Positions 1 through 10,099 of a stretch of 64,000 bases of DNA are shown here, piece after piece (position 1 is the stretch's first letter; every line of letters begins with the position of its first letter). The stretch comes from Yersinia kristensenii (GTDB taxonomy: Bacteria; Pseudomonadota; Gammaproteobacteria; Enterobacterales; Enterobacteriaceae), in contig NZ_UHIY01000001.1 in assembly GCF_900460525.1 (NCBI RefSeq), positions 2,666,001 through 2,730,000 on the forward strand, read 5' to 3'. A program made the position numbers and the translations under genes. Below the pieces are notes generated by a model, which was given only the letters and a program-made list of their open reading frames with translations, was not told the origin of the DNA and made no database searches.

Positions 1-134
1 TGGGTGCGGACTTAGGTGCGGCCTTAAAAGGTTTTAAAAAGGCCATGGGCAATGACGATGCTCCGCCAGCCAGCACGACTGCTGAGTCTAAAACAGCAAC
101 AGAAGCCAAACCGCCGATCGAGCATAAAGACTGA
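1..134 (+). CDS. tatE: Sec-independent protein translocase TatE/TatA family, 3' end only
   Basis: Only the last 43 residues are in the window (reading frame starting at base 3, TGA at 132-134). They begin G-A-D-L-G-A-A-L-K-G-F-K-K-A-M, the end of the amphipathic helix that follows the single membrane helix in TatA/TatE proteins; after it comes a polar, Ala/Thr/Glu/Lys-rich tail. TatE is a minor TatA paralogue of the twin-arginine pore that exports folded proteins. Position directly before lipA, and the G-D-L-G-A-A-like helix end, match enterobacterial tatE rather than the tatABC operon. The N-terminal membrane helix lies outside the window. Confidence 0.88.
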   Translation, partial: GADLGAALKGFKKAMGNDDAPPASTTAESKTATEAKPPIEHKD

Positions 135-195
135 TTATACTTGCTTGGCCGCCATCTCGGTTGCCATAGAAGAATGATCATTCATTAGCTGGGGT

Positions 196-225
196 ATTAT
201 CAGCAATTCTTCTGTAGCTGATAAT
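196..225 (+). terminator. Hairpin downstream of tatE
   Basis: Perfect 9-bp inverted repeat (196-204 with 217-225, 12-nt loop) in the 213-bp gap between tatE and lipA. It has no T-run, so it may be an mRNA 3'-end stem rather than a terminator. Confidence 0.4.
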
Positions 226-243
226 GGAAACAGGCTGATAGCT

Positions 244-274
244 AAAAACGGATCTTCACTGGAAATCCGTTTTT
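244..274 (+). terminator. Rho-independent terminator of tatE
   Basis: A 10-bp perfect stem (244-253 with 265-274) ends in TTTTT on the plus strand and in AAAAA/TTTTT symmetry on the minus strand, so it can act in both directions. It follows tatE and is also downstream of the convergent lipA. Confidence 0.75.
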
Positions 275-313
275 GGTCGTTTATTATTTAAGGTGTAATA
301 AAACATTTCATTG

Positions 314-345
314 AAATTAGCCTGAGTATTTATTCAGGCTAATTT
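314..345 (-). terminator. Terminator hairpin of lipA
   Basis: A 12-bp perfect stem (314-325 with 334-345, 8-nt loop) begins 2 bases after the lipA stop. The T-run on the minus strand is short (TTT), so efficiency is uncertain. Confidence 0.6.
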
Positions 346-347
346 GC

Positions 348-1313
348 TTACTTAACTTCCAACCCTTTTGCTTGCAAGTCTGCATGGTAAGAGGATCGCA
401 CAAACGGGCCACAAGCGGCATGGGTGAAGCCCATTGCCATTGCTTCCGCTTTCATCTCATCAAACTCTGCTGGGCTGACATAGCGCTGTACCGGTAAATG
501 GTGACGGCTAGGCTGTAAATACTGCCCTAGTGTCAGCATAGTGACGCCGTGGCGGCGTAAATCATGCATCACTTCCACGATTTCGGCATTGGTCTCACCT
601 AAGCCCACCATTAACCCAGACTTGGTAGGAATCTCTGGGTGAGCTTCTTTGAAGCGCTCCAATAATTTAAGCGACCATTCATAGTTAGCCCCTGGGCGAA
701 CCTGACGATACACCCGGGGAACGTTTTCCAGGTTATGGTTAAACACATCCGGTGGAGTTACCGTCAAAATATCTAATGCGCGATCCATACGACCACGGAA
801 ATCAGGCACTAGCGTTTCTATTTTAATTGTTGGATTCTTGGCTCGAATTGCTGAGATGCAATCTGCAAAGTGCTGAGCACCACCATCACGCAAATCATCC
901 CGGTCGACAGACGTGATAACGACATAGCGCAGACCCATATCTTTAATAGTCTGAGCCAGTTTTTCTGGCTCATTGGCATCCGGTGTGACCGGGCGACCAT
1001 GGGCAACGTCACAGAATGGGCAACGGCGGGTACAAATTGCCCCGAGGATCATAAATGTTGCGGTACCGTGGTTAAAGCACTCCGACAGGTTAGGGCAGGA
1101 CGCCTCTTCGCAAACCGAGTGCAGACCATTTTTACGCATTGCAGCCTTGATACCCTGAATGCGGCTGGAGTCAGCAGGAAGCTTGATTTTCATCCACTCG
1201 GGTTTTCGTAGCAGCTCTTGGCGTTCAGTAACCACGGTTTTAATCGGGATTAACGCCATTTTATCTGCGTCGCGGTATTTGACGCCGCGTTCCATCTGAA
1301 TCGGTTTACTCAT
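348..1313 (-). CDS. lipA: Lipoyl synthase
   Basis: Radical SAM enzyme that inserts two sulfurs into protein-bound octanoyl chains to make lipoate on the E2 and GcvH domains. All six cluster cysteines are visible at the E. coli positions: Cys68, Cys73 and Cys79 for the auxiliary 4Fe-4S cluster, and Cys94, Cys98 and Cys101 in the CxxxCxxC radical-SAM motif (C-T-R-R-C-P-F-C). The C-terminal R-S-S-Y-H-A-D stretch contains the serine that ligates the auxiliary cluster. The length of 321 residues is full for the family. lipB, the octanoyltransferase supplying its substrate, lies 203 bp upstream on the same strand; the two probably have separate promoters. Confidence 0.97.
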   Translation of the reverse strand: MSKPIQMERGVKYRDADKMALIPIKTVVTERQELLRKPEWMKIKLPADSSRIQGIKAAMRKNGLHSVCEEASCPNLSECFNHGTATFMILGAICTRRCPFCDVAHGRPVTPDANEPEKLAQTIKDMGLRYVVITSVDRDDLRDGGAQHFADCISAIRAKNPTIKIETLVPDFRGRMDRALDILTVTPPDVFNHNLENVPRVYRQVRPGANYEWSLKLLERFKEAHPEIPTKSGLMVGLGETNAEIVEVMHDLRRHGVTMLTLGQYLQPSRHHLPVQRYVSPAEFDEMKAEAMAMGFTHAACGPFVRSSYHADLQAKGLEVK

Positions 1314-1516
1314 AATCGTACAGGTTCCAGTTCTGAATCTCTCAATTTGAGATTTTTTATTAAATTCAACGGGATGTGGCGTTCGTTAAAAAATTTTTGA
1401 AAATTGTTTAAAAATTATATCATCTTTCGCCAGTCCCATTCAGCCCCCAATTTTGTAGGCGTTTGTAAATGGGATGCTATAGGGCATTTGAACACCACAT
1501 ATTGACAGTTATTGAG

Positions 1517-2203
1517 CTATTGGGTGCCGACAGGTAAATAGTCAGCCAATGACCAGGGTTGTTGTTCTGCCGGTGAATAGCCTAATTCACGGATAAACTC
1601 ACGCACTAATATGGGTTGGATATCCGCAATAGTGGTGCCCGCTTTTAGCGCACTGACCTGGGTCATTTGCATTCCGGCGTAACCACATGGATTAATGCGC
1701 TGGAATGGCTCCAAATCCATGGCAACATTGAGGGCCAAGCCGTGAAATGAACAGCCTCGACGAATGCGCAGGCCCAATGAGCAAATTTTCTGTTGGTCAA
1801 CATACACGCCAGGAGCATCCGGGCGAGCTCGTGAATCAATGCCAAAATGAGCTAGTGTCTCAATGACAGTATTCTCAATCGCGGTGACTAATTGCCGCAC
1901 GCCCAATTTGGCGCGTTTGAGATCAATCATGATATACATGACTTGCTGGCCAGGGCCATGGTAGGTGACCTGGCCCCCTCGGTCACTTTGGATAACCGGA
2001 ATATCTCCAGGCATCAGAATATGTTCGGCTTTTCCTGCCTGACCTTGAGTAAAAACTTGCTGATGCTCAACCAACCAGATTTCATCCGCGCTGCTATCGG
2101 TGCGGAACTCAGTGAAATTATGCATGGCTTGAGATACGGGGGCATAGGGTTGTAACCCTAGCTGGCGTAAAATGATCTTGTGTTGTTGCAAGCGAGGCAT
2201 CAT
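1517..2203 (-). CDS. lipB: Octanoyl-[acyl-carrier-protein]-protein N-octanoyltransferase
   Basis: Transfers octanoate from acyl-ACP to lipoyl-domain lysines, the step before LipA, in the cytoplasm. The family signatures are present: the [12 protein letters not shown] segment near residues 75-87, the catalytic lysine at Lys139 (K-I-C-S-L-G) and the acyl-thioester cysteine Cys173 in N-P-C-G-Y-A-G. At 228 residues it is slightly longer than E. coli LipB (213), with a longer tail. Two ATGs in a row (2203 and 2200) begin the frame, and no strong Shine-Dalgarno decides between them. Confidence 0.96.
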   Translation of the reverse strand: MMPRLQQHKIILRQLGLQPYAPVSQAMHNFTEFRTDSSADEIWLVEHQQVFTQGQAGKAEHILMPGDIPVIQSDRGGQVTYHGPGQQVMYIMIDLKRAKLGVRQLVTAIENTVIETLAHFGIDSRARPDAPGVYVDQQKICSLGLRIRRGCSFHGLALNVAMDLEPFQRINPCGYAGMQMTQVSALKAGTTIADIQPILVREFIRELGYSPAEQQPWSLADYLPVGTQ

Positions 2204-2375
2204 CTGGTTACAGAAATGGTGGCGTCAGTATACCAGCCCAGCAGTGAGGAGCCACTGTTTTGGCGATTGAAAGAGAGAGTTTGATGATTGAAAGAATAGT
2301 TTTGTGGTAAAAATAAGGCCCGAAAGCTGAGTCAGCAGTTCGGACCATAGGTGAAAAGGCAGTATTGGAATAGCA

Positions 2376-2639
2376 TTACAGCACCATTCTGACCAGCTCC
2401 AGGTTACCTAATTCTTCATACAGCGTTTCCACTTGATCGATATGGGTCGCGGTGATGGTGATGGAAACAGAGTGATAGTTGCCTTTGCTGCTCGGTTTTA
2501 CCTGCGGGGTATAATCTCCCGGAGCATGGCGCTGTACCACTTCAACCACCTGGTTAACCAGTTGAGGTTCAGCAATGCCCATGACTTTGTAGGTAAAGGG
2601 ACAAGGGAACTCAAGCAGTTCATTCAGTTTAGTTTTCAT
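2376..2639 (-). CDS. ybeD: YbeD family protein (UPF0250)
   Basis: Small cytoplasmic alpha/beta protein of 87 residues with an ACT-like fold known from the E. coli structure; its role is not established, though its place between dacA and lipB is conserved across enterobacteria. The frame is open further upstream, but ATG at 2639 is chosen because AGGAG lies 7-8 bases before it and because the protein then starts [11 protein letters not shown], exactly as the family does. It is the small gene between the lipoate and wall clusters. Confidence 0.93.
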   Translation of the reverse strand: MKTKLNELLEFPCPFTYKVMGIAEPQLVNQVVEVVQRHAPGDYTPQVKPSSKGNYHSVSITITATHIDQVETLYEELGNLELVRMVL

Positions 2640-2734
2640 GTGCACTCCTGGGGTTGACGGACAGATTGCTGTCGGAACAATTATTGCCGGATAGGTATTA
2701 AGATAACAATAAAAACGTCCGACTATAAAATTAT

Positions 2735-2756
2735 AACTCCCGCCGAGGCGGGAGTT
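2735..2756 (-). terminator. Terminator hairpin after dacA
   Basis: A 10-bp GC-rich perfect stem (2735-2744 with 2747-2756) lies between dacA and ybeD and is followed on the minus strand by an AT-rich tract (ATAATTTTATAG). The 2-nt gap means the real loop is formed by opening one pair. It probably ends the dacA transcript. Confidence 0.6.
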
Positions 2757-2806
2757 TGACATTCTTTATAATGTGGGGATTATTTACGGCTTTTCAAGCC
2801 AGCGGC

Positions 2807-4018
2807 CTAGCCGAACCAGCGATGGAACATAAGCTTGACGTAATCCACCATGCGGCTGAAGAAACCACCTTCTTTAACTTCGTTCATCACCACCAATGGG
2901 CGTTGATCGATGGTTTTGCCATCCAACTGGAAGTTAATCATCCCAACAACTTGATTCTTCGCCAGTGGCGCATGAATTTCAGGGGTATTGAGCACATAGC
3001 TGGCTTTCAGGTCTTTCATCCGGCCACGTGGGATTGTCAGATAAACATCTTTATCAACCCCTAACTGTACGCGATCACTGTCACCAAACCAGACTGGCTC
3101 TGAAGCAAACTCTTTGCCGACTTTCAGTGGTGCTACGGTTTCAAAGAAACGGAAGCCCCAGGTCAGCAGTTTTTTGCTCTCGGTTTCACGGCCTTTATAA
3201 GTGTGGCCCCCCAAAACGGCTGAAATCAAACGCATTTGCCCATCAGTAGCTGATGCTACCAGATTATAACCCGCCGCTTCGGTATGGCCGGTTTTAATAC
3301 CATCAACATTCAGGCTGGTGTCCCAGAGCAAGCCATTACGGTTCATCTGGCGGATATTGTTGAAGGTAAATTCTTTCTCTTTATAAATAGCGTATTCATC
3401 TGGCACATCGCGAATAAGTGCCTGGCCGATCAATGCCATATCGCGTGCTGAGCTGTACTGCCCTTCAGCATCTAAACCATGAACTGTTTTGAACTGGGTG
3501 TTTTGCAGGCCCAGCGCTTTAACATAGTTGTTCATCAGGTTAACGAATGAGTCTTGGCTACCAGCAACGTAATCGGCCATCGCGACACAGGCATCGTTAC
3601 CTGATTGCAAGTTGATACCACGGGTCAGTTTAGAGACTGGCACACGGTCGCCTGGTTTCAGGAACATCAACGAGGAGCCTTTGAACTCTGGATTGCCAGT
3701 CGCCCAGGCATCTTTACCCACGGTAACCATATCTTCTGGCCCGATTTTACCGGCTTTGATTGCCTGCCCAATAACATAACTGGTCATCATTTTGGTCAGA
3801 CTAGCGGGGTTGCGGCGCGCATCCGCATTCATTTCTGCTAATACTTTGCCTGAGTTGTAATCAATCAGAACGTAGGCTTCCGCGTCGATCTGTGGCACGC
3901 CGGGGATCATGGTTTTTAAATTGACGTCATCAGCGTTTGCAGCAGAAGCTGCGCTCATAACAATGACAGTACCGAGCGCCAGGCTCTTGATAATGCGAGA
4001 AGTAGTTACATATTTCAT
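2807..4018 (-). CDS. dacA: D-alanyl-D-alanine carboxypeptidase PBP5
   Basis: Low-molecular-mass penicillin-binding protein that trims the terminal D-Ala from peptidoglycan pentapeptides in the periplasm. It has a signal peptide ending A-N-A near residue 29, the three active-site motifs of the serine peptidase S11 fold (S73-L-T-K76, S139-G-N141, K242-T-G244), a beta-rich C-terminal domain, and a C-terminal amphipathic helix ([18 protein letters not shown]) that anchors the enzyme to the inner membrane. 403 residues is the family norm. It sits downstream of rlpA with a 213-bp gap, so it likely has its own promoter. Confidence 0.97.
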   Translation of the reverse strand: MKYVTTSRIIKSLALGTVIVMSAASAANADDVNLKTMIPGVPQIDAEAYVLIDYNSGKVLAEMNADARRNPASLTKMMTSYVIGQAIKAGKIGPEDMVTVGKDAWATGNPEFKGSSLMFLKPGDRVPVSKLTRGINLQSGNDACVAMADYVAGSQDSFVNLMNNYVKALGLQNTQFKTVHGLDAEGQYSSARDMALIGQALIRDVPDEYAIYKEKEFTFNNIRQMNRNGLLWDTSLNVDGIKTGHTEAAGYNLVASATDGQMRLISAVLGGHTYKGRETESKKLLTWGFRFFETVAPLKVGKEFASEPVWFGDSDRVQLGVDKDVYLTIPRGRMKDLKASYVLNTPEIHAPLAKNQVVGMINFQLDGKTIDQRPLVVMNEVKEGGFFSRMVDYVKLMFHRWFG

Positions 4019-4151
4019 GATCAGGACAACAACATCCGTGGGAGTAAGTTAAAAAAGTGCTACATCATACCATAGCCTTCTTACTTGACGTTGCTGCCTT
4101 GCTGCAACGCCAATTAATTGGGTTATAAACGTATGTAGCGTTTATGCTTTT

Positions 4152-4187
4152 AACCGTAACATCCTGTTTGGACAGAGAGTTACGGTT
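4152..4187. repeat. Inverted repeat between rlpA and dacA
   Basis: Perfect 9-bp arms (4152-4160 and 4179-4187) enclose a smaller possible hairpin (CTGT/ACAG). The T-rich tract (ATTTTTAG) follows it on the plus strand, where there is no gene to terminate. It could be a terminator of rlpA read poorly, or a regulatory structure before dacA. Confidence 0.4.
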
Positions 4188-4231
4188 ATTTTTAGTCGAC
4201 GGGCCTTAAATTGCTACAAGGTATGTATGGT

Positions 4232-5317
4232 TTAAGGTGCCGCAACCACAAATGACTGCTGTTGAGTTTCGCTCGACAGGCGTTGTTGCAGTTCAACGGC
4301 CTGCTGGCGGTTGCTGAATGGCCCCAGTTGAACGCGGTGTACGCTACCATTGGTTGTCACTTTCCCCGGCACACCAAAACGTTGACTCAAACTTTGTTGC
4401 CAGGTTTGCGCTCGCTGCGCATCACTCAATGCACCGACTTGAACCACATAGCCACCCGATGATGGCGTTGCAGCAGCTGACGAGGTGACAGGGCCGGGGT
4501 TGGCAACCACTGGCGGTTGTACCGGTTGTGAACTCACTGCTGTGGGTTCTGAACTTTCCAGCACCCCCGCCGGGACTGGAGTTGATGCACGCAGGAAGCC
4601 ACTGCTTTGTGGGGCTACTGGCTGGGCGGCATCCGCACCGGATAAATGACTATTATCTATAGGGCGGACAGGCGCACTGACTGCGGGAGCATCTTGCTGA
4701 ACTGGGGTTCCCATCTCGCTGGAAGTCAGGTCTGGGCGGCTTGGCAATGCATAGCTTTGCTTCGCAATAGTGGTACCCACCATACCGGGGCCAGATAATG
4801 AGCCATCCGGTGCCACATTGATAAAATCAATCTTCACTTTGGTATTATTCGAAATGTTCAGACGGTCAGCAGCGGCTTTGGATAAATCAATCACCCGACC
4901 TGGCGTGTAGGGGCCACGATCATTGACTCGAACCACAATCTGGCGGCCATTACTGATATTGGTAACCCGCACATAGCTTGGGATGGGCAGAGTGGGGTGA
5001 GCTGCCGTCAATGCGTTGGGATCAAAAATTTCGCCAGTAGCCGTGGTGTTACCATTGGCCTCTTCGCCATACCACGCCGCGAGGCCAACCTGACTGAAGT
5101 TTTGTGGGTCTTTGACTATGCTGTAGGACTGGCCATTAACCTTATAATCCTGATTGAAATTAGGATTAAAGGGCTCATAGCGAGGTTCTGCACCGCCGAT
5201 TTCTTCCACAGGGCCATTATATGTCTGCTGCACCTGTTGCTGGGGTGCCGGAGGCTGACTGGTACATGCTGATAACAGCACGCCTGCGATGCCAATCCAA
5301 AGCCATTCCTTACGCAT
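4232..5317 (-). CDS. rlpA: Septal ring lytic transglycosylase lipoprotein RlpA
   Basis: Outer-membrane lipoprotein that acts at the division site on denuded glycan. A signal peptide with lipobox L-L-S-A-C gives a lipidated Cys18. A double-psi beta-barrel (RlpA-like) domain follows, about residues 78-170 (G-L-A-A-W-Y-G-E through V-R-V-N-D-R-G-P-Y and V-I-D-L-S-K-A-A-A). A long Pro/Ser/Ala/Val linker of about 110 residues leads to a C-terminal SPOR domain (from G-G-Y-V-V-Q-V-G-A, about residue 288) that binds septal peptidoglycan. It starts 9 bp after mrdB and belongs to the same wall operon (mrdA-mrdB-rlpA). Confidence 0.95.
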   Translation of the reverse strand: MRKEWLWIGIAGVLLSACTSQPPAPQQQVQQTYNGPVEEIGGAEPRYEPFNPNFNQDYKVNGQSYSIVKDPQNFSQVGLAAWYGEEANGNTTATGEIFDPNALTAAHPTLPIPSYVRVTNISNGRQIVVRVNDRGPYTPGRVIDLSKAAADRLNISNNTKVKIDFINVAPDGSLSGPGMVGTTIAKQSYALPSRPDLTSSEMGTPVQQDAPAVSAPVRPIDNSHLSGADAAQPVAPQSSGFLRASTPVPAGVLESSEPTAVSSQPVQPPVVANPGPVTSSAAATPSSGGYVVQVGALSDAQRAQTWQQSLSQRFGVPGKVTTNGSVHRVQLGPFSNRQQAVELQQRLSSETQQQSFVVAAP

Positions 5318-5326
5318 TGCTCACCT

Positions 5327-6439
5327 CTATAAATTCTTAGATAACATTTTTCGATGAGTATGTATCGACATCACGATACCAAACCCGGCCATCAGCACTA
5401 TCAGCGCCGAGCCTCCATAGCTGACCAAAGGCAAAGGTACGCCAACCACAGGTAAAATTCCACTGACCATACCTATGTTAACAAACACGTAGACAAAGAG
5501 TATCAGCATTAACCCGCCGACCATCACCCGGCCGAAAGTGGTTTGCGCGTGGGCTGCAATGACCAGGCCGCGCATAATAAGGCACAGATAAAGGGCTAAT
5601 AACACCAGCACACCAATTAAGCCCAATTCTTCGGCTAATACGGCAAAGATAAAGTCTGTATGGCGCTCTGGTAAAAATTCCAGCTGTGACTGAGTTCCGT
5701 GTAGCCAGCCTTTACCTGATAGCCCACCGGAGCCAATCGCAATTTTAGACTGAATAATATGATAGCCAGCCCCAAGCGGGTCACTTTCCGGATCCAGCAG
5801 CATCATCACGCGATCGCGCTGGTAGCCATGCATCAGGAAGAACCACAGGATAGGAATAAATGCGGCAACCAAAACAGCGGCAATCGCGATTAAGCGCCAA
5901 CTCATACCGGAAAGGAACAAAACGAATAACCCAGAGGCGGCGACCAAGATAGAGGTGCCAAGGTCGGGTTGCGCAGCGACCAATAAAGTCGGCATAAAGA
6001 TTAAAATCAGTGCGATGCCGGTGTTTTTTAATGAAGGCGGGCAGACGTCGCGGTTCATAAAACGTGCGACCATCAATGGAACTGCAATTTTTGCTATTTC
6101 AGAGGGTTGGAAGCGGATAAAACCTAAATCCAGCCAGCGCTGTGCCCCTTTACTGATTTGCCCAAATGCATCGACCAGCACCAGTAAAATGACACACACG
6201 AAATAGAGGTAGGGCGCCCAGCTTTCGTAGACGCGGGGCGGTATCTGTGCCATCACCAGCATGACAATCAGGCCCATCGCAATTTGACCTACCTTGCGTT
6301 CCATCATGCCGATGTCTTGACCGCTCGCGCTCCACATCACGAAGGCGCTATAAGCCAGCAGCGCCAATACGCAAATTAGAAACGGCAGGTCGATGTGCAT
6401 TTTGTACCACAAAGAGCCTTTTTGTTGATTATCAGTCAT
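5327..6439 (-). CDS. mrdB: Rod-shape peptidoglycan polymerase RodA (SEDS family)
   Basis: Integral membrane glycosyltransferase that polymerises lipid II for sidewall elongation in complex with PBP2. The protein is hydrophobic over its whole 370 residues, with about ten predicted membrane helices, and has typical SEDS stretches: [14 protein letters not shown] near residue 240 and [15 protein letters not shown] near residue 330. It lies 36 bp downstream of its partner mrdA and 9 bp before rlpA, a conserved operon. Also known as rodA. Confidence 0.97.
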   Translation of the reverse strand: MTDNQQKGSLWYKMHIDLPFLICVLALLAYSAFVMWSASGQDIGMMERKVGQIAMGLIVMLVMAQIPPRVYESWAPYLYFVCVILLVLVDAFGQISKGAQRWLDLGFIRFQPSEIAKIAVPLMVARFMNRDVCPPSLKNTGIALILIFMPTLLVAAQPDLGTSILVAASGLFVLFLSGMSWRLIAIAAVLVAAFIPILWFFLMHGYQRDRVMMLLDPESDPLGAGYHIIQSKIAIGSGGLSGKGWLHGTQSQLEFLPERHTDFIFAVLAEELGLIGVLVLLALYLCLIMRGLVIAAHAQTTFGRVMVGGLMLILFVYVFVNIGMVSGILPVVGVPLPLVSYGGSALIVLMAGFGIVMSIHTHRKMLSKNL

Positions 6440-6475
6440 GAGTTACCTTAATCCGCTTCAACTAATTTGCTTTCG

Positions 6476-8371
6476 CTAGTCTGCTTCAACGCCCGGAGGC
6501 AGGGGAGCTGCGTCCGGTAATTCAGTGTTGTTATCGCCCAATAAGATATGGTCGAGAATTTGACGAGTAATCGTCCCCACCGCAGGCCCGGCACCGCCAT
6601 TTTCTAAGATCATGGCGACAGATACCGTCGGGTTTTCGTAGGGGGCATACGCGACCATTAACTTATGGTCACGTAAATGCTCCGCCACTTTATGAGCATT
6701 ATAAGTTTCGTAACTGTACACCTGTGCCGTACCGGATTTTACTGCAGCCTTATACGGAGTCCCTTCAAAGAACTTACGGCCTGTTCCGTTCGGGCGGTTG
6801 GCTACACCATACATGCCATCTTTGGCAATTTCCCAGTAACCGGAATGGATATCACCAATTTGAGTGGTATCTTCTTGTTTATAAGGGACTAAAGCGCCAT
6901 CAATACGCGTGCTTTGCAACAAGTGAGGTGTTTTAACCGCACCATCATTAATCAGGGTCGTCAATGCTTTTGCCATCTGGATAGGGGTGGCAGTCCAATA
7001 ACCCTGACCGATACCCACCGGGATGGTGTCCCCTTGATACCACGGCTTTTTATGACGTTTTTGTTTCCATTCACGAGTCGGCATCAGGCCAGCCCGTTCT
7101 TCGGATAAGTCGATACCGGTATATTCACCATAACCGAATTTGGTCATCCACGCGGATAAGCGGTCAATCCCCATGTCATAAGCAACCTGATAGAAGAAGG
7201 TATCAGCCGACTCTTCCAGCGCTTTGGTGACATTCAAGCGGCCATGGCCCCATTTTTTCCAGTCGCGAAAGCGTTTTTCTGAACCGGGTAACTGCCACCA
7301 ACCGGGGTCAAAGAGGCTGGTATTTTTGGTGATAACACCGGCGCTGAGAGCCGAAACAGCAATATAGGGTTTTACTGTCGACGCTGGCGGGTAAACCCCT
7401 TGAGTGGCACGGTTTATCAGTGGGCGATTCGGGTCATTCAATAGCCCTTGATAATCTTTATTGGAGATACCATCAACAAACAGGTTAGGGTCATAGCTGG
7501 GGTTGGATACCAAGGCTAAAATCCCACCGGTTCGCGGGTCGCTAACGACAACCGCCGCGCGGCTGCCACTTAACAATTGCTCAATATAGGTTTGCAGATG
7601 CAAATCAATTGTCAGATAGATATCTTTACCGGCCTGTGGCGGCTGCTCATGCAATTGGCGGATCACCCGGCCACGGTTATTCACTTCAACTTCTTCATAA
7701 CCGGTTTTTCCGTGCAATACCGACTCATAATAGCGTTCAATACCAAGCTTGCCGATATCGTGCGTTGCGGCATAGTTCGCGAGAATACCCTCTTTATCCA
7801 GGCGTTCAACGTCTTTGTCGTTAATCTTGGAAACATAACCGATAACATGTGTCAGTGCCGAACCATAAGGGTAGAAGCGGCGTTGATAGCCTTTGACTTC
7901 AATGCCGGGGAAGCGGAATTGATTAACGGCGAAACGAGCGACTTGTACTTCGGAAAGCGGCGTTTTAACCGCAATTGAAGTGAAGCGGCGTGAGCGCTTA
8001 CGCTCTTTTTCAAAGTTGGCGATATCCTCATCCGTCAGATCCACTACCGGGCGCAGTGCATTGAGGGTGGCGGGGAGGTCTTCAATTTTTTCCGGCATCA
8101 GTTCTAACTGATAAATTGTCCGGTTCATCGCCAATGGAGTGCCGTTTCGGTCAAATATCATGCCACGACTTGGCGCGATGGGAACCAATTTAATGCGGTT
8201 CTCATTGGATCGGGTGCGATAGTCTTCAAAACGGACTATCTGCAAATTGTACAGATTAGCGACCAATATCCCGCTGAGCAGCAGGATACCGAGAAAGGCC
8301 ACCAGGGCACGCCGGACAAACAAGGCTGATTCAGCCGAATAGTCGCGAAAAGGGTTAGGTTCTTTTTTCAT
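6476..8371 (-). CDS. mrdA: Penicillin-binding protein 2, peptidoglycan DD-transpeptidase
   Basis: Class B PBP that cross-links new sidewall peptidoglycan with RodA. It has a short cytoplasmic N-terminus, one membrane helix (about residues 20-45), a pedestal/dimerisation region and a C-terminal transpeptidase domain. The catalytic motifs are visible: S331-T-V-K334, S-A-D near residue 387, and K-S-G-T near residue 546. The 631-residue length fits E. coli PBP2 (633). ATG at 8371 directly precedes K-K-E-P-N-P-F-R-D, the conserved start. It is 57 bp downstream of rlmH. Confidence 0.97.
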   Translation of the reverse strand: MKKEPNPFRDYSAESALFVRRALVAFLGILLLSGILVANLYNLQIVRFEDYRTRSNENRIKLVPIAPSRGMIFDRNGTPLAMNRTIYQLELMPEKIEDLPATLNALRPVVDLTDEDIANFEKERKRSRRFTSIAVKTPLSEVQVARFAVNQFRFPGIEVKGYQRRFYPYGSALTHVIGYVSKINDKDVERLDKEGILANYAATHDIGKLGIERYYESVLHGKTGYEEVEVNNRGRVIRQLHEQPPQAGKDIYLTIDLHLQTYIEQLLSGSRAAVVVSDPRTGGILALVSNPSYDPNLFVDGISNKDYQGLLNDPNRPLINRATQGVYPPASTVKPYIAVSALSAGVITKNTSLFDPGWWQLPGSEKRFRDWKKWGHGRLNVTKALEESADTFFYQVAYDMGIDRLSAWMTKFGYGEYTGIDLSEERAGLMPTREWKQKRHKKPWYQGDTIPVGIGQGYWTATPIQMAKALTTLINDGAVKTPHLLQSTRIDGALVPYKQEDTTQIGDIHSGYWEIAKDGMYGVANRPNGTGRKFFEGTPYKAAVKSGTAQVYSYETYNAHKVAEHLRDHKLMVAYAPYENPTVSVAMILENGGAGPAVGTITRQILDHILLGDNNTELPDAAPLPPGVEAD

Positions 8372-8428
8372 CCCGCTACTGACTTCACTCTATTCAGGGT
8401 TATCACTTCACTCAGATTCATCGCCCAC

Positions 8429-8899
8429 TTATTCCCGGTGATAAGGGTGATTGGTCGTAATACTCCAGGCGCGATAGAGGCTCTCGGCCACTAAAACACG
8501 CACTAAAGGATGAGGTAGCGTCAGCGGAGAGAGCGACCAGCTCTGCTCGGCGGCGGCTTTACAGGCCGGGGCTAACCCCTCCGGCCCGCCAATCAGCAAG
8601 CTGACATCGCGGCCATCCTGCTTCCAGCGTTCTAATTGTTGAGCCAATTGCGGGGTCTCCCAGGGCGTCCCTGGGATATCCAGCGTGACAATGCGGTTGT
8701 TTTTTCCAACCGCCGCCAGCATCAGCTCGCCTTCTTTTTCCAAAATGCGTTTGATATCCGCATTTTTACCCCGCTTACCTGCAGGTATTTCTACCAGCTC
8801 GAAGGGCATATCTTTGGGAAAGCGGCGCAGGTAATCAATAAAACCTGTCTGCACCCAGTCTGGCATTTTTGTGCCGACGGCTACCAGTTGCAGTTTCAC
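8429..8899 (-). CDS. rlmH: 23S rRNA pseudouridine-1915 N3-methyltransferase
   Basis: SPOUT-class methyltransferase that modifies pseudouridine 1915 in helix 69 of assembled ribosomes. The SAM-binding knot signature L-L-I-G-G-P-E-G lies near residues 103-110, and the C-terminal [14 protein letters not shown] is the conserved tail. 156 residues is nearly identical to E. coli (155). The start is GTG at 8899, with GGAG about 7 bases upstream. Only 3 bp separate it from rsfS, so the two are translationally linked. Confidence 0.96.
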   Translation of the reverse strand: MKLQLVAVGTKMPDWVQTGFIDYLRRFPKDMPFELVEIPAGKRGKNADIKRILEKEGELMLAAVGKNNRIVTLDIPGTPWETPQLAQQLERWKQDGRDVSLLIGGPEGLAPACKAAAEQSWSLSPLTLPHPLVRVLVAESLYRAWSITTNHPYHRE

Positions 8900-8902
8900 C
8901 GC

Positions 8903-9220
8903 TTAGCTCCAGAGTTTTTCCAGTTCGTAGATACGGCGGCTTTCTTCTTGCATCACATGCACAATCACTTCGCCTAAATCGACGACGACCCAGTCAGAGA
9001 CACCCTGACCTTCGATGCCAAAAGGTATCATGCCTGCTGCGCGAGATTCCTGGACCAGGTTATCTGCCAGTGCCATAACATGGCGAGTGGACGTCCCGGT
9101 ACAAATAATCATGAAATCAGTGATACTGGACTTACCCTGAACATCCAGAGTGATAATGTCTTGGCCTTTTAAATCATCGAGCTTGTCGATAACAAATTCT
9201 TGGAGCGCTTTACCTTGCAA
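8903..9220 (-). CDS. rsfS: Ribosomal silencing factor RsfS
   Basis: Binds ribosomal protein L14 (uL14) and blocks subunit joining during starvation. The 105-residue protein begins with TTG at 9220 (product [14 protein letters not shown]); a strong GAGGGGG lies about 5 bases before it and no better start exists. The family core [15 protein letters not shown] and the end [18 protein letters not shown] are intact. It is the first gene of the rsfS-rlmH-mrdA-mrdB-rlpA series. The rare start may be a deliberate way to keep expression low. Confidence 0.95.
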   Translation of the reverse strand: MQGKALQEFVIDKLDDLKGQDIITLDVQGKSSITDFMIICTGTSTRHVMALADNLVQESRAAGMIPFGIEGQGVSDWVVVDLGEVIVHVMQEESRRIYELEKLWS

Positions 9221-9436
9221 AGGTTCCCCCTCGGGTGATTTCTGTCTATAACGTTCTCAGGTACTGTTTCACAGGATACCCCGTGGACAGTGACCGGTTT
9301 TGAACGGTTATGATGTATTTATCGGCAGGATGCCGCTGAAAGCCAGCTGTTTATGCTAATTCACAGGGGTTTTCAGCGAATACCTGAAATTTAGCGGCGG
9401 AGTATAACATGGGTAAATGCATCGCGATATAAACCC

Positions 9437-10099
9437 TCAGCCGCGGTACAAACCTTGTAACTCAATATATCGCTGAACAGCACGGGGCAGTAAGTCATCG
9501 CAACTTTCGCCATTATGACGTCGATGGCGAATATCGGTAGCAGAAATGTCCAATAAAGGGGTGTCTGCCAGATAGATTGCCCCATGAGGCCGAAGGTTTA
9601 ACACCTCTGGTTCAAAGACACGATGGGCATCAAGCCATTGCTGTAACTCAGGTGTTTCCAGTGTTTGCGAGTAGCCAGGGCGAGCGCAAACCAACAAATG
9701 ACACACATCTAACAACGATTGCCAGCGATGCCATTTATGCAGCGACAATAATGAGTCCTGCCCAATAATAAACGCTAAAGGCCGTTCAGCACCATGTTCT
9801 TTACGAAGTGATTCCAGTGTATCAATGGTGAATGATGGGCTGTCACGTAATAACTCGCGTGAATCAACGCTGAACAACGGATTGCCAGCCACCGCCAGTT
9901 CGACCATCTTTAGCCGCTGCTGTGCATTGGCCTCAGGCTGCGGACGATGGGGCGGGACGTGATTGGGCAACAAAATAATGTGCTGTAAACCCACTTGTTG
10001 AGCCAAGGCTTCAACCGGTTTTAAATGGCCATAATGAATGGGATCAAAAGTACCGCCGAACAGGGCATACAGGGTGCGAGTCGGGGATTTATTCGGCAT
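9437..10099 (-). CDS. nadD: Nicotinate-mononucleotide adenylyltransferase
   Basis: Joins ATP and nicotinate mononucleotide to make deamido-NAD in NAD synthesis. The nucleotidyltransferase fold is marked by [11 protein letters not shown] (about residues 14-24, containing the H-x-G-H ATP site) and I-S-A-T-D-I-R (about residues 183-189). ATG at 10099 is chosen: it gives 220 residues, and a GAGAG sequence precedes it inside holA. An upstream in-frame start at 10129 would add ten residues without family support. The gene overlaps the holA end by 11 bp. Confidence 0.95.
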   Translation of the reverse strand: MPNKSPTRTLYALFGGTFDPIHYGHLKPVEALAQQVGLQHIILLPNHVPPHRPQPEANAQQRLKMVELAVAGNPLFSVDSRELLRDSPSFTIDTLESLRKEHGAERPLAFIIGQDSLLSLHKWHRWQSLLDVCHLLVCARPGYSQTLETPELQQWLDAHRVFEPEVLNLRPHGAIYLADTPLLDISATDIRHRRHNGESCDDLLPRAVQRYIELQGLYRG

